A DNA stretch of 64,000 nt. Source: Halalkalibacter krulwichiae (GTDB lineage Bacteria > Bacillota > Bacilli > Bacillales > Bacillaceae_D). Below are positions 53,609-63,204 of this stretch, piece by piece (the first letter of the stretch is position 1; every line of letters begins with the position of its first letter). The stretch is from positions 1,387,501 through 1,451,500 of the forward strand of contig NZ_CP020814.1 in the NCBI RefSeq assembly GCF_002109385.1, given 5' to 3'. A program made the translations under genes and the position numbers. The notes beneath the pieces were generated by a model. The model did no database searches, was not told the origin of the DNA, and saw only the letters and a list, made by a program, of their open reading frames with translations.

Positions 53609-55363
53609 ATGAAATTTCAAAAGAAAATTTTAATGGCCTTTTTGTTTTTTATTTTATTTCCTATTTTTATCTTAGGTTTTGTCTCGTACTATGTAACCTC
53701 TTCCACGTTAAAAAACAAAGTTGGTGAAGAGACGTTACAAACGTTGAATGCACTTGATCTTAATTTGGATATGGTGATTTCAGAAGTCAATACGCTATCT
53801 AATTACATTGCTTCATCTAGGGAAGTTCAAGATTTTTTAATGTACAACGATGAACAGTCTATGCTTGATTTTTATAATCAAGGTCAAGCAATCGCAGGGT
53901 TACTTTATGGTCAGTCAAAGATTGATAATTTAGTACTGTATAATGCAACAGAACAAGTTTATAGCTTTAAGCGAACGATTCCCCCAACGTATCAACAATT
54001 TCTTGAGTCTGACTATTATCAATACTTAGTAGCAGAAGAAGGAAGACCAGTTTGGTTGTCTACAGATCAGAGCAGTCAGTTTATTGATGAGCATCCGATT
54101 ATTTTGCAAGGGCGTGCAATTAAGGATGTCAATACGCTTCGTGATATAGGCTATCTTATTCTAGAAGTGAAACTAGAACGGTTTGATGAAGTGTTTAAAA
54201 GCCTTGAACAAATAGGGTCTCAGGAAATGATTGTTAATCAAAGTGGAGAGATTGTATATAGCCTCAATCATCAAATGATTGGCGATACAGTTGATTTACC
54301 GGGTAGGATGGGAATGAATCAGTCAGGTACACTGATTGACAACTGGGATCAAGAAAAGAGTCTCATTTCTTTTATTCCGATTACCTTAAATGACTATGAA
54401 CCAGCTCAATATTTTCTTTTGTCGATTAAGCCTTGGAGCTTTATTACGAATGAAACAAAAGTGATACGTCAAGTTACAATCATCTTAGTTATTCTTGTGA
54501 CGGTGTTTGTTATTTCTTTCAAACAGTTATTTTTGAATAAAATTATCCATTTTATCACAGATTTTGAAAATAACATGAAAAAGATAGAAAAAGGGCAATT
54601 GGATACTAGGATGAAAGCGTTTCCTATTTGGGAGTTAAATCATTTGGCGATGGGGTTTAACCGTATGGTTAAGGAAATATCCTCGTTGTTAAGTCGAATT
54701 AAAGGAGAACAAGAGAGAAAAAGAAAAGCTGAATTTAAAGTTTTGCAAAACCAAATCAACCCTCATTTTTTATATAATACGCTTGAGTCGATCAATTCTT
54801 TGGCCGCATTAAGTGGGAATCGCGATATTAGTAAGATGACGATAAATTTAGGAAAGTTGCTTCGAATAAGTATCAACGCTGCTGATAAAGTATCAGTAAG
54901 AGATGAAGTACGCCATGTCATTAGTTACATGGAAATTCAAAAAGTCCGCTTTGAGGATCGATTTACATTTGAAATAGAGGTGGACAAACAATTAGAAAGT
55001 TACTATGTCTTGAAGCTAGTTTTACAACCGTTAGTCGAAAATATATTGATTCATGCTTTCAAACGAAATCAAGTAGATGGAATCATTAGGATTCGTGGTG
55101 GTATAGCTGGAAGCGATGGTTATTTCTTGGTTGAAGATAATGGTGTAGGCATTCCAGAAAATGTACTAGAAACGTTTAAGCATTGCAATCAAGGGAGTGA
55201 GACACATAGTCAGAACATTGGTTGTGGAGTAATGAATGTGCAAGAACGGATGAAAATTTATTATGGACAACGTTATGGAATGATGATCTGTTCGGAAGAG
55301 AACAAGGGAACAACGATTAAGCTAACATTTCCGATCAGTGAGGGGGAGCAAGATGACTTATAA
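53609..55363 (+). CDS. YesM-family sensor histidine kinase
   Basis: A 584-residue membrane kinase: helix at about 6-28, extracellular sensor about 30-290 (dCache-like), second helix about 293-313, HAMP, then a His_kinase domain with the phosphoacceptor in QNQINPHFLYNTLESI and an ATPase domain with VEDNGVGIPENVLETF. ATG 53609 is placed after GGAG; an in-frame ATG at 53597 lacks a site. It overlaps the response regulator by 11 bases. YesM/YesN pairs sense oligosaccharides and induce sugar ABC transporters, matching the two sugar-binding lipoprotein genes nearby. Confidence 0.92.
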   Translation: MKFQKKILMAFLFFILFPIFILGFVSYYVTSSTLKNKVGEETLQTLNALDLNLDMVISEVNTLSNYIASSREVQDFLMYNDEQSMLDFYNQGQAIAGLLYGQSKIDNLVLYNATEQVYSFKRTIPPTYQQFLESDYYQYLVAEEGRPVWLSTDQSSQFIDEHPIILQGRAIKDVNTLRDIGYLILEVKLERFDEVFKSLEQIGSQEMIVNQSGEIVYSLNHQMIGDTVDLPGRMGMNQSGTLIDNWDQEKSLISFIPITLNDYEPAQYFLLSIKPWSFITNETKVIRQVTIILVILVTVFVISFKQLFLNKIIHFITDFENNMKKIEKGQLDTRMKAFPIWELNHLAMGFNRMVKEISSLLSRIKGEQERKRKAEFKVLQNQINPHFLYNTLESINSLAALSGNRDISKMTINLGKLLRISINAADKVSVRDEVRHVISYMEIQKVRFEDRFTFEIEVDKQLESYYVLKLVLQPLVENILIHAFKRNQVDGIIRIRGGIAGSDGYFLVEDNGVGIPENVLETFKHCNQGSETHSQNIGCGVMNVQERMKIYYGQRYGMMICSEENKGTTIKLTFPISEGEQDDL

Positions 55364-56519
55364 AGTAGTACTAGTTGATGATGAATCACTTATTCTTAGA
55401 AGTTTAGAGAAGATTATTGATTGGGAGTCTCTTAATTGTGAGGTAGCAGGTACAGCAAATGATGGACAAAAGGCCCTTTCACTCATTAAGGAGATGAAAC
55501 CAGAGGTTGTTGTTACAGATATTTGTATGCCTGAAATGAATGGGCTTGATTTGCTTAGAGAAATCCAACAATTACAAGCTCAACCGAAAGTTATTCTGTT
55601 AAGTGGATACAATGATTTTCAATATGCAAAGGAAGGATTACGGAACAATGCTTTTGATTATCTTCTAAAGCCAATCGATCATGATGAATTAGAGAAGTGC
55701 CTTGAAAGAGTCATCATTACCTATGAAGACGAAAAGAAGAAGAAGTACGATTATCGGAAGAATTTGATTTTCGAAGCTTTAACATTCGGGAGTTCATTAA
55801 AAGATGACTATGTTTACGTAATTGTAAAAGTCGAATTCAATAAATTATCATTAACTGATGAACAACAAATAAGGGAATGGGCGAATCAAGATATAGTAGA
55901 TACGTTCTTAGATGTATTTTTTTATAAGGTTGATCAATCAAACTATCTACTTGTGTTTGTGGGATCTAAAGAAGACATTGATATCCAATTAAAGGTGCAG
56001 AGTGAGATACAAGAGGTAACAAACAGGATTTCGACACTTATGAAAATAGCGGTAGGAAAAAAAGTCATTGGAATTGATAACCTCTATGAATCTTATCTTC
56101 GTACAAGCAAATTGCATCAATCTGCCTCCTTTTTAAAAATGAAATGGGTTACCGAAGAGGAGATTAAAAATGAATATCATTCAATTGCCTCTCCTGACGT
56201 TGCCATTAATACAGCTAAGAGCTATTTGCTAGAAAATTTCACAAAGGAAATTGGCATTGAAAATGTTGCAAGATTAGTTGAGTTCAGCGTCAGTCATTTT
56301 AGTGTGTTATTTAAGCAAAAGACAGGTGTTACGTTTCTTGATTATTTAACAAATCTTCGAATTGAACATGCGTGTGTACTGTTAAAGACAACGGATTTAA
56401 AAACTTATGAAATTGCTGAAATGGTTGGTTATAGTGATCAACGATATTTCAGCCAAGTGTTTAAAAAGCGTGTATCTGTCACTCCGAGTCAATATAGAAA
56501 ACAAGGTAACGTTTCTTAA
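55353..56519 (+). CDS. YesN-family response regulator with AraC output
   Basis: A 388-residue regulator. Residues 1-120 are the receiver (VLVDDES, phosphorylatable Asp in VVTDICMPEM, Lys in LLKPIDHDE). The C-terminal 100 residues are an AraC DNA-binding domain (IGIENVARLVEFSVSHFSVLFKQ, EIAEMVGYSDQRYFSQVFKK, PSQYRK). ATG 55353 follows GAGGGGGAG. It works with the adjacent kinase and probably activates sugar uptake genes. Confidence 0.92.
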   Translation: MTYKVVLVDDESLILRSLEKIIDWESLNCEVAGTANDGQKALSLIKEMKPEVVVTDICMPEMNGLDLLREIQQLQAQPKVILLSGYNDFQYAKEGLRNNAFDYLLKPIDHDELEKCLERVIITYEDEKKKKYDYRKNLIFEALTFGSSLKDDYVYVIVKVEFNKLSLTDEQQIREWANQDIVDTFLDVFFYKVDQSNYLLVFVGSKEDIDIQLKVQSEIQEVTNRISTLMKIAVGKKVIGIDNLYESYLRTSKLHQSASFLKMKWVTEEEIKNEYHSIASPDVAINTAKSYLLENFTKEIGIENVARLVEFSVSHFSVLFKQKTGVTFLDYLTNLRIEHACVLLKTTDLKTYEIAEMVGYSDQRYFSQVFKKRVSVTPSQYRKQGNVS

Positions 56520-56534
56520 ATAAGGAGGCTCAAA

Positions 56535-57782
56535 ATGATGAAAATGCATCTATTACGTTGTACTTTTGGGATTGCCTGTTTATTTTTGACTGCATGCACA
56601 ATGGAACAAGAGGTTGTTATTGATTCAGAGAAAAAAGAAATTGAATTTTTCCAGACAAAGACAAACGTTGTTGATTTTTTTGATCAGTTAATTGAAGATT
56701 TTGAAACACAACATCCTGATATTAATGTGAAGCAAGTCAATGTTCCAGGAGGGATGGAAGTATTAAAGACGCGAATAGCACGTGGAGATGTACCTGATAT
56801 TTTTATAACCTACCCAATTGAGCAAGACTATATGATCCGTGCAACAAGAGGCTATCTACTAGATTTATCAGAGGAGAACTTCATTTCAGAGATTGACCCA
56901 ACCATTCAAGAGCGTTATGCGATTGATGGAAGGATGTATGGGTTGGCGCTCTCACAAAATGCTGTTGGAGTGATTTACAATAAAGATGTGTTTGAACAGT
57001 TGCAGATTGAAATTCCAAGTACGTGGGATCAATTTATAAGCGTTTTAAAGAAATTAGAAGCAAATGATTTGCAGCCTCTTTTAATGGCAAACAAAGATTT
57101 GGAAAGAGTGAGCGTCTTTAACCTTTCCCTTGTTGCCAATACTTTTGACAATCATTATTGGGAGGCGGTTAACAAAAATGAAATAGGCTTGCGAGGTGAC
57201 CAAAGGTGGATTGAGATCTCGAATCAAATGCTCGAATTTTTAAGTTTTGCTCAGGAAGGTTCTTTTAATATGGAGGGGGAGGATCTTAATCAAGCCTTTA
57301 TGCAGGGGGAAGGAGTCATGAGCGTGATTGGTGTTTGGGAGATTCCGAATCTTGAGAAGATCAATCCGGAGTTTGACTATGGTATTTTCCCTTTTCCTGC
57401 AACGAATGACCCAGAATTGAATAAGGTTCTTGGAGGAGTTGATGGTGGTTTTGCTATTTCAGCTGATACAGACCATCCTGAGGAAGCAAAAATGTTTCTA
57501 GAATTTCTGGTTGAAAAAGAGAATGCACAAAAGTTTTCGGACTATGAGGGGAATATAAGTACTGTTAAAGGAGTTCAGCAAAACAATGACAAAGTTCATT
57601 TATTAGCTGAACATATCAGTCAAGGTAAATCTGTCAATTGGCCGAATCATCATTGGGTTGGTGGGACAGCAGCTGAAGAGGATTTCAGGAAAATTTCACA
57701 ACGTTTTTTTTATGAACGTGATATCGATGCTTATTTAGAAAGGTTAGAGATCATGTTTGAGATGTATAGACAACATCAGTAG
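56535..57782 (+). CDS. Sugar ABC transporter substrate-binding lipoprotein (family 1)
   Basis: A 415-residue lipoprotein with lipobox LTAC at about residues 18-21. The mature part has the family 1 solute-binding fold (FQTKTNVVDFFDQLIEDFE, VPDIFITYP, YGLALSQNAVGVIYNKDVF, VMSVIGVWEIPN, GGVDGGFAIS). TAAGGAGG precedes ATG 56535. It follows the two-component genes by 15 bases, but no permease genes follow, so it may serve permeases encoded elsewhere or act as the ligand-presenting partner of the kinase. Confidence 0.88.
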   Translation: MMKMHLLRCTFGIACLFLTACTMEQEVVIDSEKKEIEFFQTKTNVVDFFDQLIEDFETQHPDINVKQVNVPGGMEVLKTRIARGDVPDIFITYPIEQDYMIRATRGYLLDLSEENFISEIDPTIQERYAIDGRMYGLALSQNAVGVIYNKDVFEQLQIEIPSTWDQFISVLKKLEANDLQPLLMANKDLERVSVFNLSLVANTFDNHYWEAVNKNEIGLRGDQRWIEISNQMLEFLSFAQEGSFNMEGEDLNQAFMQGEGVMSVIGVWEIPNLEKINPEFDYGIFPFPATNDPELNKVLGGVDGGFAISADTDHPEEAKMFLEFLVEKENAQKFSDYEGNISTVKGVQQNNDKVHLLAEHISQGKSVNWPNHHWVGGTAAEEDFRKISQRFFYERDIDAYLERLEIMFEMYRQHQ

Positions 57783-57788
57783 ATGTAA

Positions 57789-58037
57789 GTGTTTATCATA
57801 AATGGGAAACGTTCTACTCTTAAGCAACAGTTGGATGAGCCAGAATTTCAATCGATTCAGCAAGTGATCGTCGGCGAATTAAAAGCGATTGATATGGTAA
57901 TCAATGAGTTTAGCCAACTTTTTGATATTCAAGAAAGTGAAGTAATGGAGTTCTTATCAAAGAAAAAAGAAGAACGACAAGCGTACAAAAGAAAAACAGA
58001 AGGAGAGGGGATTAAGAGCCATGAAACAAATGAATGA
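57789..58037 (+). CDS. Hypothetical protein, 82 residues
   Basis: A charged, helical small protein starting at a GTG with a poor ribosome-binding site and overlapping the methyltransferase start by 17 bases. The C-terminal third is very rich in Lys, Glu and Arg. No family is recognised. It may be real through translational coupling, or the C-terminal remnant of a longer protein. Confidence 0.45.
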   Translation: MFIINGKRSTLKQQLDEPEFQSIQQVIVGELKAIDMVINEFSQLFDIQESEVMEFLSKKKEERQAYKRKTEGEGIKSHETNE

Positions 58038-58659
58038 ATATATTGATTCATTGTTTACTAAGAAAGACATTCTTTTAGAGGAGGTTATTACATCCATCGA
58101 AGCACATGACATGCCTTCTATCTCGGTATCACCGTCTTCAGGCAAACTTCTAACAATGCTTATCTCCATCTCAAAAGCGAAAAGTGTGCTTGAAATCGGT
58201 GCTCTTGGAGGTTACAGTGGCATTTGCCTAGCAAGAGGATTTGGAGAAAAAGGTAAATTAACTTCTCTAGAATTAAAAGAGGAGTATGCAGAGCTTGCAT
58301 ATGAAAATGTCAAGAAAGCTGGATTTGGTCATCAAGTAACTTATATGACTGGAGAAGCGTTACATAGTCTTGAACAATTAGCCGCTAGCAATCAGCGATT
58401 TGATTTCTTTTTTATTGATGCGGATAAAGGAAATTATGAACATTATTTAGAGTATTGTATTCAACTCGCAGAGCCCAATGCGCTTATTGTGACAGATAAT
58501 GTTCTTCAAGGTGGTAGTGTAGCAGATCCAGAATGTAAGACAAGACGCCATACTGAATTTATGAAAGAGTTTAATAAAAAGGTAGCAAGCCATCCTCAAT
58601 TAGACTCATTAATAGTACCAATTGGGGACGGTTTGACGGTTTCAGTTGTAAAAAAGTAA
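58021..58659 (+). CDS. SAM-dependent O-methyltransferase (class I, COMT-like)
   Basis: A 212-residue methyltransferase. VLEIGALGGYSGICLARG is the SAM-binding motif I (about 58-75), DFFFIDADKGNYEHYLEY holds the metal-binding aspartates, and IVTDNVLQGGSVADPE is motif III. The size and motifs fit the cation-dependent O-methyltransferase family that includes TrmR/YrrM, which methylates 5-hydroxyuridine of tRNA, and small catechol-type enzymes. Similarity to TrmR is only partial, so the substrate is open. AGGAGAGGGG precedes ATG 58021. Confidence 0.88.
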   Translation: MKQMNEYIDSLFTKKDILLEEVITSIEAHDMPSISVSPSSGKLLTMLISISKAKSVLEIGALGGYSGICLARGFGEKGKLTSLELKEEYAELAYENVKKAGFGHQVTYMTGEALHSLEQLAASNQRFDFFFIDADKGNYEHYLEYCIQLAEPNALIVTDNVLQGGSVADPECKTRRHTEFMKEFNKKVASHPQLDSLIVPIGDGLTVSVVKK

Positions 58660-58690
58660 AAAAAAGCTATTCTTTGGTACCTCTAGAATA
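58660..58690 (-). terminator. Hairpin after the methyltransferase gene
   Basis: CTATTCT and AGAATAG flank an 8-10 base loop near 58667-58690. The T run lies on the minus-strand side; on the plus strand the A run precedes the stem. Its direction is therefore ambiguous, since no minus-strand gene is evident upstream. Confidence 0.4.
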
Positions 58691-58854
58691 GAACACTTTA
58701 TGAGCAACATGAATATTGTGAATGAAAAGAATAACGGAAAGAAGCTGTATCGTTGGTTACTAAGCGGTATAGTTTCTTTTTTAGTTAACATTCTAATATT
58801 CATTTGATTATTTGATTGACTTATATTCAAATGGTGATTAGAATGAAAATATAA

Positions 58855-58870
58855 TCAAATGAATATTTGA
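58855..58870. promoter_or_regulatory. CadC operator and cad promoter
   Basis: TCAAAT-GAAT-ATTTGA (58855-58870) is a perfect 6-4-6 dyad overlapping the end of a TATAAT at 58850-58855. TTCAAA at 58826-58831 is a possible -35. Dyads of this ATTCAAAT type are the binding sites of CadC-like repressors. Confidence 0.7.
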
Positions 58871-58884
58871 ATGAAGGTGTAAAA

Positions 58885-59271
58885 ATGAAAAACAAAGTTA
58901 AACAATCGCCGGATACATGTGAAATATTTTGTTATGACGAAGAGAAGGTCAATCGTGTTCGTACAACAGTCGAAGAAGAGAATCTTGTTCCTGTTGCGAA
59001 TATCTTTAAAGCTCTAGCGGATGAAACGAGATTGAAAATCGCTTATGCCCTAGTACAAGAAGATGAATTGTGTGTCTGTGACGTTGCAAACATTATAGAT
59101 GCAACTATGGCAACAACTTCCCATCACTTACGGCATCTTCGTAATTTAGGAATTGCCAAAAGTCGTAAAGAAGGGAAGTTAGTCTTTTATTCTCTTGATG
59201 ATGACCATGTCCGAATGCTTGTTACTACAGCAGTCGTCCATGGCAAGGAGGTCGATACCCGTGGCTGCTAA
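58885..59271 (+). CDS. cadC: CadC-type ArsR/SmtB metal-responsive repressor
   Basis: A 128-residue repressor. The metal site of CadC is complete: Cys12 and Cys16 in [13 protein letters not shown] and Cys63 and Cys65 in [10 protein letters not shown]. The helix-turn-helix is [29 protein letters not shown]. It senses Cd, Pb or Zn and represses the downstream ATPase. ATG 58885 follows GAAGGTG; a TTG at 58867 lies within the operator. The stop overlaps cadA by 11 bases. Confidence 0.95.
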   Translation: MKNKVKQSPDTCEIFCYDEEKVNRVRTTVEEENLVPVANIFKALADETRLKIAYALVQEDELCVCDVANIIDATMATTSHHLRHLRNLGIAKSRKEGKLVFYSLDDDHVRMLVTTAVVHGKEVDTRGC

Positions 59272-61408
59272 AAGCGATCAACATGTCTATCGTGTTGAAG
59301 GGTTTACTTGTGCGAATTGTGCAGGGAAGTTTGAAAGAAATGTTAAGATGCTGCCTGGGGTGACTGATGCAAAAGTAAATTTTGGAGCATCTAAGCTTTC
59401 TGTTTACGGCCATGCTTCCGTTGAAGATTTAGAGAAAGCAGGTGCATTTGAACAGTTAAAAGTGAGACCGGAATCAGAAAGGAACCGATCTTCTCATACT
59501 AGTAGAGAAGGGGCTGAAGAAGAAAAGCCATCCTTTTTCAAGAAATATAGTACAGTACTTTATTCTTTCTCCTTTCTTGTTTTCGGATTTTTGTCTTTCT
59601 TTGTAAATGGAGAAGAGAATCTCGTTACCGTTCTCTTATTTCTAGCATCAATGTTAGTCGGTGGATTCCAGCTGTTTAAAGTAGGATTTCAAAACTTAGT
59701 ACGTCTTGAATTTGACATGAGAACACTCATGACAGTTGCCGTTATTGGTGGAGCACTTATCGGTGAATGGGCTGAAGTGGCTGTAGTCGTCATTCTCTTT
59801 GCAATTAGTGAAGAGCTTGAGCGATTTTCAATGGATCGCGCTCGAAATTCAATTCGTTCTCTTATGAATATTGCACCAAAAGAAGCACTTGTGAGACGTC
59901 ATGGACAAGAGATTATGATACATGTCGATGATATTGCGCTTGGCGATATTATGATCGTCAAACCGGGGCAAAAGATTGCCATGGACGGTGTTGTCACTCG
60001 AGGTCATTCTTCGGTTAATCAAGCTGCGATTACTGGTGAATCCGTACCAGTTGAGAAAACCATTGATGATGAAGTCTTTGCTGGAACATTGAATGAAGAA
60101 GGATTATTAGAAATTAAAATCACGAAACTAGTAGAAGATACAACGATTTCAAAGATTATTCATCTAGTAGAAGAAGCGCAAGGGGAGCGAGCTCCTGCGC
60201 AAGCTTTTGTCGATCGATTCGCGAAATATTACACCCCGATCATTATGGTCATTGCAGCTCTCGTTGCGATCATTCCGCCACTCCTTTTTGCTGGAAATTG
60301 GGAAACCTGGGTTTACCAAGGATTAGCAGTATTAGTAGTTGGATGTCCATGCGCGCTAGTCATTTCGACGCCTATTTCGATTGTGTCTGCTATTGGCAAT
60401 GCTGCCAATAAAGGAATTCTTGTAAAGGGAGGCATTCACTTAGAAGCAATTGGTTCGCTCAAAGCAATTGCGTTTGATAAAACAGGAACGCTAACAAAAG
60501 GGGTGCCTGAGGTTACTGATTATAAAGTGATTGCGCCTGATACAAATGAAACTAAATTATTGTCAATCATTACGGCATTAGAATACCATTCCCAACACCC
60601 TCTTGCATCGGCCATTATGAAAAAGGCAGAGACAGAACATATTCAGTATACAAAAGTAGATGTGGAAGACTTCACTTCAATTACAGGGAAAGGGATTAAA
60701 GGTAAGATAAATGGCGTTACTTATATGATTGGAAGTTCTAATTGGTTCCATGAATTTTACCCTTTACCCGAAGAAGTGGAACAACTGACTGCTTCCTTAC
60801 AGAACGAAGGTAAGACCGCGATGCTCGTTGGAACGGATATAGAAATCTTAGCTATTATTGCGGTTCGTGATGAAGTTCGAGAGTCCAGTCAAGAAGTGAT
60901 CAAAACGTTACATCGTGCAGGAATAAAAGAAACGATTATGCTAACTGGAGATAATCAAAGTACAGCTCATGCCATTGGCCGTGAAGTAGGTGTAACCAAT
61001 GTTCAAGCAGAGTTAATGCCAGAGGATAAATTGAATTATATGAAACAATTAAGAGCAAAACATGGAAAAGTGGCAATGGTAGGAGATGGAGTGAATGATG
61101 CACCAGCCTTAGCAGCTTCGACTGTTGGAATAGCTATGGGTGGAGCTGGTACCGACACAGCCCTAGAAACAGCAGATGTTGCTTTAATGGGAGATGATTT
61201 AAGAAAGCTTCCATTTGCGATAAAACTAAGTCGTAAAGCGTTGAACATTATAAAGGCCAATATCACCTTTGCCATTGCAATTAAGATGATCGCCCTCTTA
61301 TTAGTCGTGCCGAACTGGTTAACATTATGGATGGCGATTCTGTCTGATATTGGTGCAACGCTATTAGTAGCCTTAAATAGTATGAGACTGATGCGCGTCA
61401 AGGAATAA
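59261..61408 (+). CDS. cadA: Cadmium/zinc/lead-exporting P1B-type ATPase
   Basis: A 715-residue P-type ATPase. One HMA domain at the N-terminus carries GFTCANC (Cys17, Cys20). The membrane metal motif is GCPCALV, the phosphorylation site is [10 protein letters not shown], the phosphatase loop is ITGES and the hinge is [13 protein letters not shown]. The CPC motif and DIGAT near the C-terminus place it in the Cd/Zn/Pb group. The start is GTG 59261, nine bases after AGGAGG inside cadC. It is cotranscribed with cadC and exports divalent heavy metals. Confidence 0.95.
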   Translation: MAAKSDQHVYRVEGFTCANCAGKFERNVKMLPGVTDAKVNFGASKLSVYGHASVEDLEKAGAFEQLKVRPESERNRSSHTSREGAEEEKPSFFKKYSTVLYSFSFLVFGFLSFFVNGEENLVTVLLFLASMLVGGFQLFKVGFQNLVRLEFDMRTLMTVAVIGGALIGEWAEVAVVVILFAISEELERFSMDRARNSIRSLMNIAPKEALVRRHGQEIMIHVDDIALGDIMIVKPGQKIAMDGVVTRGHSSVNQAAITGESVPVEKTIDDEVFAGTLNEEGLLEIKITKLVEDTTISKIIHLVEEAQGERAPAQAFVDRFAKYYTPIIMVIAALVAIIPPLLFAGNWETWVYQGLAVLVVGCPCALVISTPISIVSAIGNAANKGILVKGGIHLEAIGSLKAIAFDKTGTLTKGVPEVTDYKVIAPDTNETKLLSIITALEYHSQHPLASAIMKKAETEHIQYTKVDVEDFTSITGKGIKGKINGVTYMIGSSNWFHEFYPLPEEVEQLTASLQNEGKTAMLVGTDIEILAIIAVRDEVRESSQEVIKTLHRAGIKETIMLTGDNQSTAHAIGREVGVTNVQAELMPEDKLNYMKQLRAKHGKVAMVGDGVNDAPALAASTVGIAMGGAGTDTALETADVALMGDDLRKLPFAIKLSRKALNIIKANITFAIAIKMIALLLVVPNWLTLWMAILSDIGATLLVALNSMRLMRVKE

Positions 61409-61429
61409 CAACTAAATCATTGACTATTA

Positions 61430-61475
61430 TTAGAAAACAAGACCAAATCTTAAGTGATTTGGTCTTGTTTTCTAA
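61430..61475 (+). terminator. Terminator of cadCA
   Basis: A perfect 20-base stem (61430-61449 with 61456-61475) with a 6-base loop and T-rich end. Confidence 0.9.
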
Positions 61476-61544
61476 TGAATGAAGCAGTTTGCTAGAAAAA
61501 TAGTGTTATATTTAAGGGAGTCTAAAAATGCAGAGGTGAAAATA

Positions 61545-62182
61545 ATGATGAACGAACAGATTCAGTTTCGGCATACAATTAAGACAGAAGAAGAGTTACG
61601 AAAGGTCGTTGGTTATCCGAGTGAACTCGTGAAGAAAAAGGTTATTTCCTATTTAGATCACAATTGTTTAGAGTTTATTTCCAAATCCCCTTTTTGGTAA
61701 TATCAACTTCTGATGAATCAGGCTGTGACGTATCTCCTAGAGGTGATGAGGCAGGTTTTGTTCACGTTTTGAGTGAAAAGCTTTTGTTAATTCCCGAAAG
61801 ACCTGGAAACAAAAGGATTGATTCGATGCGAAACATTTTAGCAAATCCTAGTGTCGGGCTGCTCTTTTTTATACCGGGCTTAGGAGAGACATTAAGGATT
61901 AATGGGAAAGCGAAATTAGTAATGGATGACGAATTACTTGAGAAAATGGCAGTCAACGGAAAAAGCCCTTTATTAGCGATTGGGGTAGAGGTCGAAGAAT
62001 GTTTTATTCATTGTGCGAAAGCACTCAAACGTTCAGCATTATGGGAGCCGGAGTCTTGGATTGAGAAAGAATTAGTACCATCTGCTGCAAAAATCTTACT
62101 TGAACACGCGAAGCTCCCTAATACAAGCGTGGAATCGATTCAGACACGGCTTGAAGAAAGCTATACGAAGAGGCTTTATTAG
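61545..62182 (+). pseudogene. Pyridoxamine-phosphate-oxidase-like protein, single -1 frameshift
   Basis: A flavin-split-barrel protein (MSMEG_1061-like PNPOx group). The N-terminus to LDHNCLEFISKSPF and the rest (LVISTSDESGCDVSPRGDEAGFVHVL, NPSVGLLFFIPGLGETLRINGKA, CFIHCAKALKRSALW) are in two frames. The break lies in CCCCTTTTT at 61687-61695; one extra base restores a 212-residue protein. AGAGGTG precedes ATG 61545. Such proteins bind FMN or F420-like cofactors and reduce or oxidise small molecules; the substrate is unknown. Confidence 0.8.
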
Positions 62183-62199
62183 TTGAAGGAGGGGAAGAG

Positions 62200-62637
62200 A
62201 TGAAAATAATCAGGGATAAGAAAAGAAGCTTTGATCTAGATGCGTTTCTACATAAACCTCTCTTTGCGCATTTATCAACAGTTGCTGATGATGCCCCGCG
62301 AGATTCACCGGTTTGGTTTCTTTGGGAGGAAAGCGAATTATGGATCATTGGAACCTCAGCTGATAGCTTCCCTAAAAGAATTACAGAAAATCCGAAATGT
62401 GCAATTGGAATCGTTGATTTTAATCACAAGGAAGGAAAAGTTTTGCATGTTGGCTTTAGAGGACAGGCGGCAGTGGAACCATTTAACGTGACCATTGCCA
62501 AACGTTTACTTACTCGTTATTTAGGAGCGAATGAAAATCAATGGGATCCAAGATTTAAGCATTTAGATGACACGAATGTCTTAATACGGTTTATACCTGA
62601 TACGGTAGTAGTACGGGATCAGTCTTATATAATTTAG
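62200..62637 (+). CDS. Pyridoxamine-5'-phosphate-oxidase-family protein
   Basis: A 145-residue split-barrel protein (FAHLSTVADDAPRDSPVWFLWEESELWIIGTSADSFPKRI, KVLHVGFRGQAAVEP, VLIRFIPDTVVVRD). The pattern is that of small FMN-binding PPOX proteins. GGAGGGGAAGAG precedes ATG 62200, 18 bases after the previous split-barrel gene, so two distinct members are in tandem and may form one unit. Function unknown. Confidence 0.8.
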   Translation: MKIIRDKKRSFDLDAFLHKPLFAHLSTVADDAPRDSPVWFLWEESELWIIGTSADSFPKRITENPKCAIGIVDFNHKEGKVLHVGFRGQAAVEPFNVTIAKRLLTRYLGANENQWDPRFKHLDDTNVLIRFIPDTVVVRDQSYII

Positions 62638-62651
62638 TGTTGGATAACTAA

Positions 62652-62962
62652 CTATTTGTGTAAGCGAGGCATCTTAATAGTTTGGTTTTTTACTTTATGA
62701 GACGTCCCGCTTTCACACAAAATGTATTTTGTTTCTGTTGCTTTTTTTATAGCCTTTACTTCGTATTTTCCCACTTCTGTGTTTATGATATATTCTGGTT
62801 TCGGTTGATGAAGCTTTGATTATGGCCAGCAATACAGCATCACTTTTTTCCATTTCTTCCAATTCTCGTCAGATTCCCACGTTACTAAAACGATAGCCTC
62901 TTCCTTCTTACTTTCTTAGTCAAGATCTATACATCTACAATCCCATCATGCTCCTCAATCAT
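62652..62962 (-). pseudogene. Decayed gene, possibly an antibiotic-biosynthesis-monooxygenase-like protein
   Basis: Read on the minus strand from about 62962, coding-like segments appear in sequence: MIEEHDGIVDV, then KKEEAIVLVTWESDENWKKW, then KPEYIINTEVGKYEVKAIKK and ETKYILCESGTSHKV ending TAG at 62652-62654. They are interrupted by at least two stops and at least one frame change. The VTWESDENWKKW segment recalls small heme-degrading or ABM-domain proteins, a weak resemblance. Unlike the single-base breaks elsewhere, this gene has several lesions and is truly degraded. Confidence 0.45.
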
Positions 62963-63161
62963 TCAAGGTTTAAGTCAATTTACTACTTGTTTGGAATTTC
63001 CTTCTGTACCTGTTGTTAAAAATCTCACCATATACAATAAAAATTTAAACATAAATCGAAGGAATGCCTCATTTTGAAAGCGTTTTATTACCTATACAAT
63101 AAAACTAAGAAGTACAAAACAAAGTACGAGAGGGGAGCAAGTTAAAGATTTTAAACCAAAA

Positions 63162-63176
63162 ATGTAAGCGTACACA
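63162..63176 (+). promoter_or_regulatory. cre box before the sugar-binding lipoprotein
   Basis: ATGTAAGCGTACACA matches the cre consensus at every fixed position, 28 bases upstream of ATG 63205. Confidence 0.65.
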
Positions 63177-63204
63177 CCGATAAAAAAGTATAGGGGGAAT
63201 AGAG

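Larger units (their letters stand above)
62638..63204. other. 567-base intergenic region with a decayed gene and cre boxes
   Basis: The left half holds a degraded minus-strand reading frame (62652-62962). The right part carries a cre-like TTGAAAGCGTTTTAT (63074-63088, one mismatch) and a perfect cre (63162-63176) before the sugar-binding lipoprotein gene. Nothing else is recognised. Confidence 0.6.

Noticed and set aside
53461..53727. An 88-codon plus-strand frame before the sensor kinase.
   Set aside because: It overlaps the kinase start in another frame and lacks a ribosome-binding site; its hydrophobic tail is the frame-shifted kinase membrane helix.
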